Numbered from the stretch's first letter, positions 1 to 12,655 are shown. The stretch is DNA of 64,000 nt from Anaeramoeba ignava (GCA_028826165.1 JAPDFW010000136.1:124001-188000); one strand, 5' to 3'. Made by a program: numbers and translations. Notes: generated by a model not told the origin, from the sequence alone.

Positions 1-3000
1 GATCCTTTACCACCAAAACCAGAAGGTAGAGATCCTAGTGTTCCTCATGCACCAAAAAGGGCTGCAAATTTAACCACCAAAGAATCGATTGTATTTTATT
101 TAATTTTTATTTAATAATTTATTAATTTATTATTAATTTATTAATAATTTATTAATAATTTATTAATAATTTATTAATAATTTATTACTAATTTATTATT
201 AATTTATTAATAGATGGCAGTAAAAAATGCATTAAGATATTTTCCTTCAGATATTCATTCTATTCTTGCACCAAAATTTTTAAATTGAATTTTTAAATTG
301 AAATTTTAAATTGAAATTTTAAATTGAATTTTTGAATTGAATTTTTAAATTGGAATTTTTAAATTGAATTTTTAAATTGATTTTTTAAATTGAAATTTTG
401 AATTGAAATTTTAAATTGAATTTTTTAGATTTATATGTATCGTTTTAGACCTAGTTATCCAATGTATGCTCGTCCTTTTAAAGAATACAAAACTAAATGT
501 AAACAAGCAGCTGCAATGATGGTTATGATTCAAAATAATTTAGATCCTAAAGTTGCTCAATTTCCTCATGAACTTATAACATATGGAGGAAATGGAACAG
601 TTTTTTCAGTTAAATATCAACAATTTAATTTAGAATTTATATTTAGAATTTATATTTATATTTATATTTATATTTATATTTATATTTATATTTATATTTA
701 TATTTATATTTATATTTATTTTTGATTTAGAATTGGGCACAATATCAATTAACAATGAAATATTTATCTGAATTAACAGAAGAACAAACTTTAATGATGT
801 ATTCAGGAAATCCAATGGGGTATTTTTGATACATTTATTTTTAATTTAATTTGATGAATTGTTTTTTAAGAAATTAATTTATTTTATTTATAAAAAAGAT
901 TATTTCCAAGTAACAAAGAAAATCCTCGAGTTGTTATATCAAATGGAATGGTGATTCCTAATTATTCTTCTAAACAAGATTATGAGAAAATGAATGCAAT
1001 GGGAGTTACTATTTATGTATATTTTATTTTAAATATTTTATTTTAATATTTATTTTAATATTTTATTTTATTTATTTTAAATATTTTATTTTAAATATTT
1101 TATATTAGGGACAAATGACAGCAGGAAGTTGTAAGTTTTCTTTTTATTTGTTTTTAATATTTTCAATTAATTTATTTTTTAATTTAAAATTTATTCCAAA
1201 ATTAAAATAGGGGCTTATATTGGACCACAAGGAATTGGTATATAAAAAATATTTTAATTTTAAATCGAATTTTAAAATGAATTTTAATTCAAAATTCAAA
1301 AGTTCATGGAACTACATTAACATTAATGAATGCTGGAAGAAAATATTTAAATACAGATGATTTAACAGGAAAAGTATTTGTTTCATCAGGATTAGGTAAT
1401 TTAATAATTCATTTCCAAAAAAAAAAAACAATCAATTAAATCTTTATTAATCTAAAAATTTTTTTCTTTTCTTTTATTAAATGATTTTTATTGATATTTC
1501 TTTTTAAAAAGGTGGAATGTCAGGTAAATTTTTCAATTAAATTTTTAAAAAAAAAAAACTTTTCAATTTTAATTTTTCTCTCTATTTAAAATTAATAGGA
1601 GCTCAAGGAAAAGCTGTTGTAATTGCAGGAGCTATTGGAGTTATTGCTGAAGTTGATGGTAATTTTAAAAATTAAAATCGGAAAAAAAAATTTTAAAAAT
1701 TAAAATCGGAAAAAAAAAATATTAAAAATTAAAATATTGAAAATTATAGAAAAAGCATTGAATAAAAGATTCCAACAAGGATGGATTATGGAAGTTGCTA
1801 AAACTGTTGATGAAGTTTGGGAAAAAGTAAAAAAAGCAAAAGAAGAAAAAAGATCAACATCAATTGCATTTTTAGGTATTTTTTTTTATTGATTAATTAA
1901 AACTCAAAAAAAAAATTGTGAAATTATTTAAATGAAAAAAAATCAATACAAAAAAAAATAATTAGGAAATGTTGTAACACTTTGGGAAGAATTAGCAAAA
2001 AATCCAGAAGTTGAAATTGATCTTGGATCGTAAATTACAAAATAAAACAAAAGAAAAAAAAAATGGAAAGAAATTTTTTTATTTAATCAAATATTTTATT
2101 ATTTAATTCAACTTTTAGTGATCAAACATCTCTTCATAATCCTTATAATGGAGGTAGATTCCTTCTTTATTTTCAAATTATTCTTTGATTATTTTAATCA
2201 TTTCAAAGAAACAAATTAAAAATCAAATTAAAAACCAAATTAAAATAAAATTAAAATCAAATCAAAACCAAAATTAAAATCAAAATTAAAATCAAAATTA
2301 AAATCAAATTAAAATCAAATCAAATTTAAAATCAAATTTAAATCAAATTTAAAACCAAATTAAAATAAAATTAAAATAAAATTAAAAATCAAATTAAAAA
2401 TCAAATTAAAACCAAATTAAAATCAAATTAAAAATCAAATTAAAATCAAATTAAAAATCAAATTTAAAATCAATTTAAAATAAAATTAAAATCAAAATAA
2501 AAATCAAATTAAAAATCAAATTAAAATCAAATTAAAACCAAATTAAAATCAAATTAAAACCAAATTAAAATCAAATTAAAAATCAATTTAAAAATCAAAT
2601 CAAAATCAAATTAAAATTAAATTAAAATCAAATTCAAAATTAAAATCAAATTCAAATTAAAAATCAAATCAAAATCAAATTAAAAAAAAAGGATATTATC
2701 CTAGATTTAAAAATGAATTTATAAATAGATTTGAAGAATAAAAAAATGGAATTTAAAAATGATAAAATAGATTTAAAAATTAAAAAGAAATTGTTGATGA
2801 AAATCTTGATTTAAATATAATGAATTTAAAAATGGAATTTAAAAATGAATTTAAAAAAATAAATTTTTGATTTAAAAATAGGAAATGCATTTTAAAAATG
2901 AATTTATAAATGGAATTTAAAAATGAATTTAAAAATGGAATTTAAAAATAGATTTAAAAATAAATTTAAAAATAGATTTAAAAATAAATTTATAAATAGA

Positions 3001-5860
3001 TTTAAAAATAAATTTAAAAATGAATTTAAAATGGAATTTAAAAATGAATTTAAAAATAGATTTATAAATGGAATTTAAAAATGAATTTAAAAATGGAATT
3101 TAAAAATAGATTTAAAAATGAATTTAAAAATAGATTTATAAATGGAATTTAAAAATGAATTTATAAATAGATTTAAAAATGAATTTAAAAATAAATTTAA
3201 AAATAGATTTAAAAATGAATTTAAAAATAAATTTATAAATGAATTTATAAATAGATTTAAAAATAAATTTAAAAATAAATTTAAAAATAGATTTAAAATG
3301 GAATTTATAAATAGATTTAAAAATGAATTTATAAATAGATTTAGAAATGGAATTTAAAAATGGAATTTAAAAATGGAATTTAAAAATGGAATTTATAAAT
3401 GGAATTTAAAAATAGATTTATAAATGGAATTTAAAAATAGATTTAAAAATAAATTTAAAAATAGATTTAAAAATGGAATTTAAAAATAGATTTATAAATG
3501 AATTTAAAAATGAATTTAAAATAAATTTAAATATGTATTTATCAATTTAATGTATATTTTTTCTTGAATTTATTTGAATAGAAAAGCAAAAGCTGATATT
3601 TTAACTGATCCAAATGATTTCACTTCATTTAAATATCCATCGTAAATGAAAAAATTTTTTTCCAAAAAGAAAAATTAGATTGAAAGAAAATAATATTTAA
3701 TTATAATTTGAATAGATATGTTCAAGATATTATGGGACCAATGATTTTTGATTATGGATTTGGACCATTTAGATGGGTTTGCACTTCTGGTCTTCCAGAA
3801 GATTTACAAAAAACAGATGATATTGCAGCTGAAGTTTGTTCTCAACTTTCAAAAGAAGCTCCAAAAGAAATTGCTCAACAATATAATGATAATTATAAAT
3901 GGATTAAACAAGCAAAAGAGAATAAATTAGTTGTTGGATCTCAAGCTCGAATTCTTTATTCAGATGAAAGTATTTACAAAATTTAAAATCAAAATCAAAA
4001 TTAAAATCAAAATTCAAATTCAAAATCAAATTCAAAATCAAATTCAAAATCAAATTCAAAATTAAAATCAAATCAAAATTAAATTCAAAATTAAAATTTA
4101 AAACAAAATCAAAATTAAATTCAAAATTAAAATATAAAACAAAATCAAAATCAAATCAAAATTAAATTCAAAATTAAAATTTAAAAATCAAAATTAAAAT
4201 CAAATTCAAAATTAAAATCAAATTCAATTCAAATTCAAAATCAAATTCAAAATCAAAAATTTTGATAAAATAAAGTTGGTCGTATCAAAATTGCTTTAGC
4301 TTTTAATCAAGCAATAAAAGAAGGAAAAGTAACTGCTCCTGTTGTTATTTCAAGAGATCATCATGATGTTTCAGGAACAGGTTTTTTTGATTAAATTTTA
4401 TTTTAGATAAAATAATGAAAATTGAAAAAAATATTTAATTATGAAAAAATCATCAATTTATTTTTTCTTTTGATTTATTCAAGATTCTCCATTTAGAGAA
4501 ACAAGTAATATTGAGGATGGATCTAAATTTACTGCAGATATGGCAATTCATAATGTTATTGGAGATAGTTTCCGTGGAGCAACATGGGTATTAAATATTT
4601 ATTTTATATTTTATTTATTAAATATTTTATTTATTTATTATTCATTTTATTTATTCAAATATTTTATTTATTTATTATTTCATTTTTAGGTTAATTTTAA
4701 TTTGGATTCAATTTGATTTAATTTGATTTAATTTGATTTAATTTAATTTGATTTAATTTGATTTGGATTTAATTTAATTTAATTTGGATTTAATTTGATT
4801 TGATTTGGATTTAATTTGGATTTAATTTAATTTGATTTGGATTTAATTAATTTGATTTAATTTGATTTAATTTGGATTTAATTTGGATTTAATTTGGTTT
4901 AATTTAATTTAATTTAATTTGGATTTAATTTAATTTGATTTGGATTTAATTTAATTTAATTCAATTTAATTTAATTTGATTTAATTTAATTTGATTTAAT
5001 TCAATTTAATTTAATTTGATTTATTTTGTATTTGATTTAATTTAATTTAATTTGATTTAATTTAATTTAATTTAATTTGGATTTAATTTAATTTAATTTA
5101 ATTTAATTTAATTTGGATTCAATTCAATTTGATTTAATTCATTTGATTTAATTTAATTGGATTTAATTTTGATTTGATTTGATTTAATTTTAATTTAATT
5201 TGATTTAATTTAATTTGGATTTAATTTAATTTAATTTAATTTGATTTGATTTAATTTGATTTAATTTAATTTAATTTAATTTAATTTAATTTGGATTTAA
5301 TTTGGATTTAATTTGATTTAATTTAATTTGGATTTAATTTAATTTGATTTAATTTGGATTTAATTTGATTTAATTTAATTTAATTTAATTTGGATTTAAT
5401 TTGGATTTAATTTGATTTAATTTAATTTAATTTAATTTAATTTGGATTTGATTTAATTTGGATTTAATTTGATTTGGATTTAATTTAATTTAATTTAATT
5501 TGATTTAATTTGATTTAATTTGATTTAATTTGATTTAATTTGATTTAATTTAATTCAATTTAATTTAATTTTAGGGTGGATTTGGAATTGTTATTGATGG
5601 AACAGAAGAATGTGCAAAGAGAATTCAATCTATGTTAATGTTTGATGTGAATAATGGGATTGCAAGAAGAGCATGGGCAGGAAATCAAGGAGCAATTTTT
5701 GCAATTAAGGTTAAATTTTTAATTTGAATTTTAATTTTTAATTTCAAATTTAATTTTAATTTTAAAATTTTATTAGAGAGCAATGAATAATCATTCAAAA
5801 CTTCAAGTAACTCTTCCAAATGAAGTTGATTCAAAAATTTTAGATGATCTTAAATTTTAA
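1..5860 (+). CDS. UROC1: Urocanate hydratase (urocanase), 5' partial, multi-exon, with three damaged exons
   Basis: Cytosolic NAD-dependent enzyme of histidine degradation that hydrates urocanate to imidazolone propionate. Exons I can splice in frame: <1-90, 214-~279 (3' end lost), 429-608, 731-819, 899-1016, 1109-1130, 1211-1237, 1303-1395, 1512-1523, 1599-1658, 1750-1875, 1966-2029, 2119-2153, 2692-~2703 (3' part lost), 3582-3641, 3716-3969, 4276-4380, 4484-4587, 5575-5709, 5777-5860 (TAA). Family landmarks seen: IYMYRFRP, TYGGNGTVF, GAQGKA, NPYNGGYYP, the active-site Cys in FRWVCTSG, SRDHHDVSGT, and C-terminal VTLPNEVD. Expected but absent: about 9 residues before IYMYRFRP, about 50 residues after GGYYP (only a possible scrap remains near 2784), and the Gly-rich HNGGGVGWG segment between GATW and GGFG. 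All three gaps abut AT repeats. The identity is secure; whether the locus makes active enzyme is doubtful. The start codon lies upstream of the window. Confidence 0.9.
280..428 (+). repeat. AAATTGAATTTTT-type repeat replacing an exon end and 5' splice site
   Basis: Tandem copies of an 11-13 base AAATTGAATTTTT-like unit run from the last recognisable urocanase codon to the AG at 427-428. There is no GT dinucleotide anywhere in this stretch, so it is not an ordinary GT-AG intron as written. Confidence 0.8.
2154..2691 (+). repeat. Intron filled with AAATCAAATTAAA repeats (urocanase)
   Basis: A GT-AG intron between AATGGAG and GATATTATCC. After about 50 bases it is almost entirely imperfect repeats of AAATCAAATTAAAA/AAAACCAAATT. 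Splicing across it restores NGGYYP exactly. Confidence 0.85.
2704..3581 (+). repeat. AAATTTAAAAATGAA repeat occupying a lost urocanase exon and intron
   Basis: About 880 bases of the units AAATTTAAAAATGAATTTATAAATAG and variants. It begins 12 bases into the exon that starts GATATTATCC and ends at the acceptor of the KAKADIL exon. About 50 conserved residues should be encoded here. Only 2784-2807 looks like former coding sequence. The region can be read as a Lys/Asn/Phe-rich frame, which I treat as spurious. Confidence 0.8.
4690..5574 (+). repeat. AATTTGATTT / AATTTGGATTT repeat block (urocanase)
   Basis: About 885 bases of TTTAATTTGATTTAATTTGGATT variants between an internal TTTTAG at 4684-4689 and the acceptor TTAG at 5571-5574. 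A first, different AT segment (4588-4689) looks like a complete short intron. The block therefore probably stands where an exon plus the following intron used to be. Confidence 0.75.
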
Positions 5861-6058
5861 AAGAAATATCCAAAAAAAATTTTCCACAATTTTACTTTCT
5901 TTTACTTTCTTTTACTTTCTTTTGGTTTTTTTTCACTTTCTTTCTCCTTTTTCACTTTCTTTCTCCTTTTTCGAAAAATCAAAATAAAAAAAGCAAAAAA
6001 GATTTCATTTTTTTTCAATTTATTTTTTTTTAATTTATTTTTTACTTATCCAAATCAA

Positions 6059-8871
6059 ATGAAATTAATTTTATTCATTTTGTTTTTAATTATTTTCAAA
6101 TCAACAGAATCAGAAGGATGTTATAGATATTCAAATTGTAAGGATTGTTTTGAGTATGGATGTGGATTATGGTGTGAATATATTTTTGATGTTGGAATAT
6201 GTCTTGAATCAAGTGAAGAAAGTTGTACAGGAAGGAAAGTAAATATATCAAGTGGATGTCGAGATGATGAATTAACTTGTTATATGTGGGGATGTGAGGA
6301 TTGCCAAAGTTCAACTAATCAAAGATGTCGTTGGTGTGATTGGGGAAACGGTTTCGGTTTATGTTTTGATGAAGATCAAAATATTGATGGGAAAATTTGT
6401 CCCTTTTCAAAAATTGTTGATAGAGATGTCAATTTTGATTGTAGTTATGGTTGCTCAAATTTTTTGGGTTGTGGTGAATGTAATAATAATATGGGTTGTG
6501 TTTGGTGTGAAGGAAATGCATCAGTAGGATGTCTTTCACAAGAAAGTTGTTCAAATCCTCTTTCTTGTATTAACTGTATCTTATTTTTTAAAATTGAATT
6601 AAAATTGATATAAAATTGATTTAAAATTAATATAAAATTAATATAAAATTGATTTAAAATTGATTTAAAATTGATTTAAAATTGATTTAAAATTGATTTA
6701 AAATTGATTTAAAATTGATTTAATATTGATTTAAAATTGATTTAAAATTGATATAAAATTGATTTAAAATTGATTTAAAATTAATTTAAAATTGATTTAA
6801 AATTGATTTAAAATTGATATAAAATTAATATAAAATTAATATAAAATTAATTTAAAATTGATATAAAATTGATTTAAAATTAATATAAAATTGATTTAAA
6901 ATTAAATTAAAATTGATTTAAAATTGATATAAAATTGATTTAAAATTGATTTAAAATTGATTTAAAATTGATATAAAATTGATTTAAAATTAATATAAAA
7001 TTGATTTAAAATTGATTTAAAATTAATTTAAAATTAATATAAAATTGATTTAAAATTGATATAAAATTGATTTAAAATTAATATAAAATTGATTTAAAAT
7101 TAATATAAAATTAATATAAAATTAATTTAAAATTGATATAAAATTGATTTAAAATTAATTTTAAAATTGATTTAAAATTAATATAAAATTGATTTAAAAT
7201 TGATATAAAATTGATTTAAAATTGATATAAAATTGATTTAAAATTAATATAAAATTGATTTAAAATTAATATAAAATTAATATAAAATTAATTTAAAATT
7301 GATATAAAATTGATTTAAAATTAATATAAAATTGATTTAAAATTAAATTAAAATTGATTTAAAAATTGATATAAAATTGATTTAAAATTGATTTTAAAAT
7401 TGATTTAAAATTGATATAAAATTGATTTAAAAATTAATATAAAATTGATATAAAATTGATTTAAAATTGATATAAAATTGATATAAAATTGATTTAAAAT
7501 TGATATAAAATTGATTTAAAATTAATATAAAATTGATTTAAAATTAATATAAAATTAATATAAAATTAATTTAAAATTGATATAAAATTGATTTAAAATT
7601 AATATAAAATTGATATAAAATTAAATTAAAATTAATTTAAAATTGATATAAAATTGATTTAAAATTGATTTAAAATTGATATAAAATTGATATAAAATTG
7701 ATATAAAATTGATTTAAAATTGATATAAAATTGATTTAAAATTGATTTAAAATTGATTTAAAATTGATTTAAAATTGATTTAAAAATTAATATAAAATTG
7801 ATTTAAAATTGATTTAAAATTGATTTAAAATTGATATGAAATTGATTTAAAATTGATTTAAAATTGATTTAAAATTAATATAAAATTAATTTAAAATTGA
7901 TATAAAATTGATTTAAAATTAATTTAAAATTGATTTAAAATTGATATAAAATTGAATTAAAATTAATTTAAAATTGATTTAAAATTGATTTAAAATTGAT
8001 TTAAAATTGATTTAAAATTAATATAAAATTAATATAAAATTGATTTAAAATTGATTTAAAATTGATTTAAAATTGATTTAAAATTGATTTAAAATTGATA
8101 TAAAATTAATATAAAATTGATATAAAATTGATATAAAATTAATATAAAATTAATATAAAATTGATTTAAAATTGATTTAAAATTGAATTAAAATTGATAT
8201 AAAATTGATATAAAATTGATATAAAATTGATATAAAATTGATATAAAATTGATATAAAATTAATATAAAATTAATATAAAATTGATTTAAAATTGAATTA
8301 AAATTGATATAAAATTGATATAAAATTAATATAAAATTGATATAAAATTGATATAAAATTGATTTAAAATTGATTTAAAATTAATTTAAAATTAATTTAA
8401 AATTGATTTAAAATTGATTTAAAATTGATTTTGATTTAAAAAGGTTCAACTCTATCGGAATGTGGAAATTGTTTATCACAAACATGTGACTATTACCAAA
8501 ATATGTCAGGAATTTGGACAACTAATGGAATTATTTATGAAGGAGTTTGCCAATCGATAACAGAAGATCCACCAAATGGTTTAGTTAAAATCAATGATTC
8601 ATCACAATGTATATTCCAAGATGAATGTTCAAAAATTTCAAATTGTACTAAATGTTTGAATTCTCAAAATTGTGGTTGGTGTTTAAATTCTGGAGAAAGT
8701 GATGTTGAAAATGGATTTTGTGAAAATCAACTTAATATTATAAATACTCCACCTATTTGCCCAATTATTTGTGATTCTTGTGATGAAAATAATGATGATT
8801 CTTTTGGTTTCATTTTAATTCCAAAATTATCCATAATTTCTTCTTTTCTTTTCATTTTTATTTTCTTTTAA
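6059..8871 (+). CDS. Secreted cysteine-rich PSI-type surface protein (paralogue 1)
   Basis: Two exons, 6059-6575 and 8444-8871, joined in phase 1 inside a Cys codon (T|GT); 314 residues. The N-terminus (MKLILFILFLIIF...) is a signal peptide. The mature part is Cys-rich with repeated CxxC...CxWC patterns (LWCEY, CRWCDW, CVWCEG, CGWCLN) typical of PSI (plexin-semaphorin-integrin) modules, about five in a row, with NCT/NMS/NDS glycosylation sequons. It ends in a bare hydrophobic segment (LSIISSFLFIFIFF) directly at the stop, which suggests a GPI-anchor signal or a C-terminal membrane anchor. Architecture, Cys spacing and intron position match the two copies at 10800 and 18893, but the sequence is clearly diverged. 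Likely a cell-surface or secreted glycoprotein; the ligand is unknown. Confidence 0.8.
6576..8443 (+). repeat. 1.87 kb intron of ATTGATTTAAA/ATTGATATAAA undecamers
   Basis: A GT-AG intron (GTATCTT...AAAAAG) consisting almost entirely of an 11-base unit, ATTGATTTAAA, alternating with ATTGATATAAA and ATTAATATAAA. Long stretches are kept at exactly 11 bases, so helical phase is preserved. Confidence 0.95.
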
Positions 8872-8929
8872 TTTATTCCAAAATTAAAATTCCAAAAAAT
8901 TATTTTTTCATTTTTTTTCTTTTTCAAAA

Positions 8930-10707
8930 ATGAATGATTGTTTATTTTTTGGTTCAAATCAAAAACCAAAACTTATCAAAAATGAACCAGAAAAAATAAC
9001 AAAACCAATTCAATTTAAATTTGAAAATGAAAATGAAAATGAAAATGAAAAACAAATTAAACAAATTTCAACAGGTTATAATTCAACAATTTTCCTTTTT
9101 GAAAATGGAAAAGCAATAGAATATTTAAATAAAAATGATTCAAATCAAAATCCTTCAAAAATCCAAATTGAAGAAAATATTCAAAAAGTAACTGTTGGTG
9201 TTCAAAATGAAGCTATTTTAACAATAGAAGGAAATGTATTTGCTAAAGGAAAAGATATTAATCCAAAAATCCAAATGAATTTATCAATATTTCATCATTA
9301 ATTGAAGATAAAAATGATAGAATAATTCAAGATATTGTTTCTGGAGGTTTTTCAATTTATTTATTAACTTCAAATCAAAATGCTTATGGAATTGGTTCAA
9401 ATTATTTTGGTCAACTTGGTTTTGATTTTAAAACACTTGAAGAAACAGAAAAACCAATTTTAATGATGAAAAATGTTTCTAAAATATTTTCAGGAAATTC
9501 TTCAAATCATGTTTTTCTTTTAAATTCAAATCAAGAATTATTTGGATGTGGTGATAATGAATTTGGTCAACTTGGATTAGGAGAATCAAGAAAAGAAACT
9601 AAAATCCAAAAATTAACCAAAATCCAAAATATTCCAAAAGGCAAAATAATTGATATTAAATGTGGTTATTCTCATTCAATAATGTTAATTGAAAATGAAA
9701 ATGAAAATGAAAATCCAAAAAGAAAACTTTATTCAACTGGAGATTATTCATGTAATGGACTTTACAAAAATAAAGATACTTATGAATTTACTGAAATCAA
9801 AACATCTTTATTTGAAAATGATGATGATATTCTTGATTTTTCTATTGGAAGATATCATACTTTGATTTTAACTTCTAATTCAAAATTAATAGGATTTGGA
9901 GATAATGAATTTGGTCAATTAGGAACTGGAAATACAGAAACGAAATCAATTCTAATTCAAATTGAACTTCCTAAATTAAGATTTAATGAAAATATTTCCA
10001 ATTATCATCTTTATTGTGGAAATAATAATTCATTTCTTTATTATTCTCCTCCTTCTTTTTCCAATCTTGAAGAAGATTTGATAAAATTATTTGAAAGAAA
10101 AGAATTTTGTAATATTTCATTTAAAACAAAAAATGGAGAAATAATCAAAGCTCATAAATTAATATTGAAATATAGATTAAATCAAAACCAAAATGAAATT
10201 GAAAAACTTCAAGAAATTATTTCAAATAAATCAATTAAAGAATCAAATCAAATATTTGAAATGATTTATTCAAACAATTCCAAAATAAATCCAAAATTAT
10301 ATTCAGAAATTAAAGAAATTATAAATTCCAATGAAAAAATAGAAGAAACAATGAAAAGAATTTATTTAAATGAAAATGAAAATGAAAATGAAAAAGATTT
10401 TATAATTGAAAGAAAAGAAAAACAATATAAATTTCCTAAATTAATATTAATAATGAGAAGTGAACTATATCGAGGAATGTTTTTATCTGTAACTGAAGAT
10501 AAATCTAATAAAGTTACAGATTATAGTGAATTAAGTGATAAATCATTTCAAATATTTGAATATTGGATTTATTCAAATCAAATTAAAGAAGAAATTCAAA
10601 TTACACAAGAAATAATTAATGAAATTGAAATTGGAATTGATTATTTTCAATTAAATCAAACAAATCCAAATTTATTTGATTTAATAATTAACAAATTTAA
10701 AAATTAA
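8930..10707 (+). CDS. RCC1-repeat / BTB domain protein, with one frameshift
   Basis: An intronless gene of about 592 residues if a single missing base is allowed. The frame opened at 8930 ends at 9301. The frame ending at 10707 continues the same protein from about 9270, and the shift maps to the A run at 9265-9269. About six or seven RCC1-type blades are visible (FGCGDNEFGQLGLG, FGDNEFGQLGTG, YGIGSNYFGQLGF, each preceded by a G-x-S/H-H-like core). Two BTB/POZ-like segments follow (ISFKTKNGEIIKAHKLIL and YKFPKLILIMRSELYRGMF). Such proteins usually act as adaptors, for example for cullin-3 ligases or small GTPases; no specific partner can be inferred. Short NENENE tracts come from AATGAA repeats. 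The last ~300 bases are duplicated at 18483. Confidence 0.85.
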
Positions 10708-10799
10708 AATAAAAATTAAAATTAAAATAAAAAATCATTTTTCATTTTACATTTTTAATTTTTTTAATTTTTTTAATTTAAAAACAAAAGAAAAGAAGA

Positions 10800-12655
10800 A
10801 TGCAAATAATAATAATAATAACAATAATAATAATTACACTATTATTTGGAGAAGTATTAAACCAATGTTTTATATATAGCGATTGTACGAGTTGTTTAGA
10901 AAACGAATGTTCACTGTGGTGTGAGTATACATTTGGAGTTGGGATATGTATTGAAGGAGAAGGGAGTTGTTATGGAAGAGAAGTAAACTACGTAGAAGAA
11001 TGTCACAATGAAACGAATTGCGGTTCATATGATTGCTATTCGTGTATTAACGCTGATGAAAGTGAGAGATGCAATTGGTGTGATTGGTCTTCAGGTTTTG
11101 GATTGTGTTTTGATTCCGCTCAAAATGCTAATTATTATCTTTGTCCTTATGAAAATGTTATCGATCCAAATCTTCAGTCTTTTGATTGCTCTTATGGTTG
11201 CTCTTCTAATTCTGTTTGTAGTGAATGCCAAGCAGATACTTCTTGTAGTTGGTGTGATTTGGATGGAATTGCTTCTTGTGTTGCTAAAGAATCTTGTGTC
11301 TCTCCTCTTTCTTGTCTTGGTTGTATGTTTTTTATTTATTAAATTATTTATTAATTTATTTATTAAATTATTTACAAATTTATTTACAAATTTATTTATT
11401 AATTTATTTATTAATTTATTTATTAATTTATTTATTAATTTATTTATTAATTTATTTATTAATTTATTTATTAATTTATTTACTAATTTATTTATTAATT
11501 TATTTACAAATTTATTTATTAATTTATTTACTAATTTATTTATTAATTTATTTATTAATTTATTTATTAATTTATTTCAAAAATTATTTACAAATTTATT
11601 TATAAATTTATTTACAAAATCGGATAAAAATTATTTACAAATTTATTTATTAATTTATTTCAAAATCGGATAAAAATTTATTTACAAATTTATTTATTAA
11701 TTTATTTATTAAATTATTTATTAATTTATTTATTAATTTATTTATTAATTTATTTATTAATTTATTTATTAATTTATTTATTAATTTATTTACAAATTTA
11801 TTTATTAATTTATTTACAAATTTATTTATTAATTTATTTACAAATTTATTTATTAATTTATTTATTAATTTATTTACAAATTTATTTACTAATTTATTTA
11901 TTAATTTATTTACAAATTTATTTACTAATTTATTTATTAATTTATTTACAAATTTATTTATTAATTTATTTACAAATCGGATAAAAATTATTTACAAATT
12001 TATTTACAAATTTATTTATTAATTTATTTATTAAATTATTTACAAATTTATTTATTAATTTATTTACAAATTTATTTACAAATTTATTTACAAATTTATT
12101 TACAAATTTATTTACAAATTTATTTACAAATTTATTTACAAATTTATTTATTAATTTTATTTCAAAATCGGATAAAAATTTATTTATTAATTAATTTCAA
12201 AATCGGATAAAAATTTATTAAAAAAATTAAAAGGCGCTTCAATTTCAGGATGTGGAAATTGTTTATTGGAAAATTGCTTCTATTTCCAAAACACAACACC
12301 AAGTTGGATTGATGGAGAAATCGCATATAACGGAATCTGTCAATCATCAACACAAAATCCACCATCAGGAACAATTCTCATCAACAACACAGAAGAATGT
12401 CAAGAATTCATTGACGAATGTTCACCTGAAGAAACATGCACAGGTTGTTTAAATACTGAAAATTGTGGTTGGTGTTTGGATTCTGAAGAAAGTCCTATTG
12501 AAAACGGTCGATGTAAACATGCTTTGGAAATTATTAATAAAGAAGATATTTGTCCTTATCTTCGTGTGTCTTGTTTTGATGGATCTTTCGCTTCATTTCT
12601 TTCTCTCAGTTTATTCACCTTTTGTTTTTCTCTTTCCGTTTTATTTTTCTTTTGA
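10800..12655 (+). CDS. Secreted cysteine-rich PSI-type surface protein (copy A)
   Basis: Exons 10800-11322 and 12234-12655, phase 1 inside a Cys codon (T|GC), 314 residues, TGA stop. Signal peptide MQIIIIITIIIITLLFGEVLN. Five PSI-like Cys modules with CxWC cores (LWCEYTFG, CNWCDWSS, CSWCDLDG, CGWCLDSE); the fourth module lacks the Trp core. The hydrophobic end (FLSLSLFTFCFSLSVLFFF) runs to the stop after an Asp-Gly-Ser stretch, which fits a GPI signal. It is nearly identical to the copy at 18893 (for example Val versus Ala in S-V/A-CSEC, and Thr versus Ile in the fourth module). Codon use is less AT-biased than in neighbouring genes. Likely displayed on the cell surface; function unknown. Confidence 0.85.
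11323..12233 (+). repeat. Intron of TTTATTAATTTATTTACAAA repeats with ATCGGATAAAAAT inserts
   Basis: A GT-AG intron (GTATGTT...AAAAG). The bulk is TTTATTAATTTATTTACAAA. Five copies of AATCGGATAAAAATT, at about 11617, 11656, 11977, 12166 and 12199, are the only CG-containing units. Confidence 0.95.

Noticed and set aside
3142-3357. A Phe/Lys/Asn/Glu frame as a small gene
   Set aside because: Periodic translation of the AAATTTAAAAATGAA repeat within the urocanase locus.
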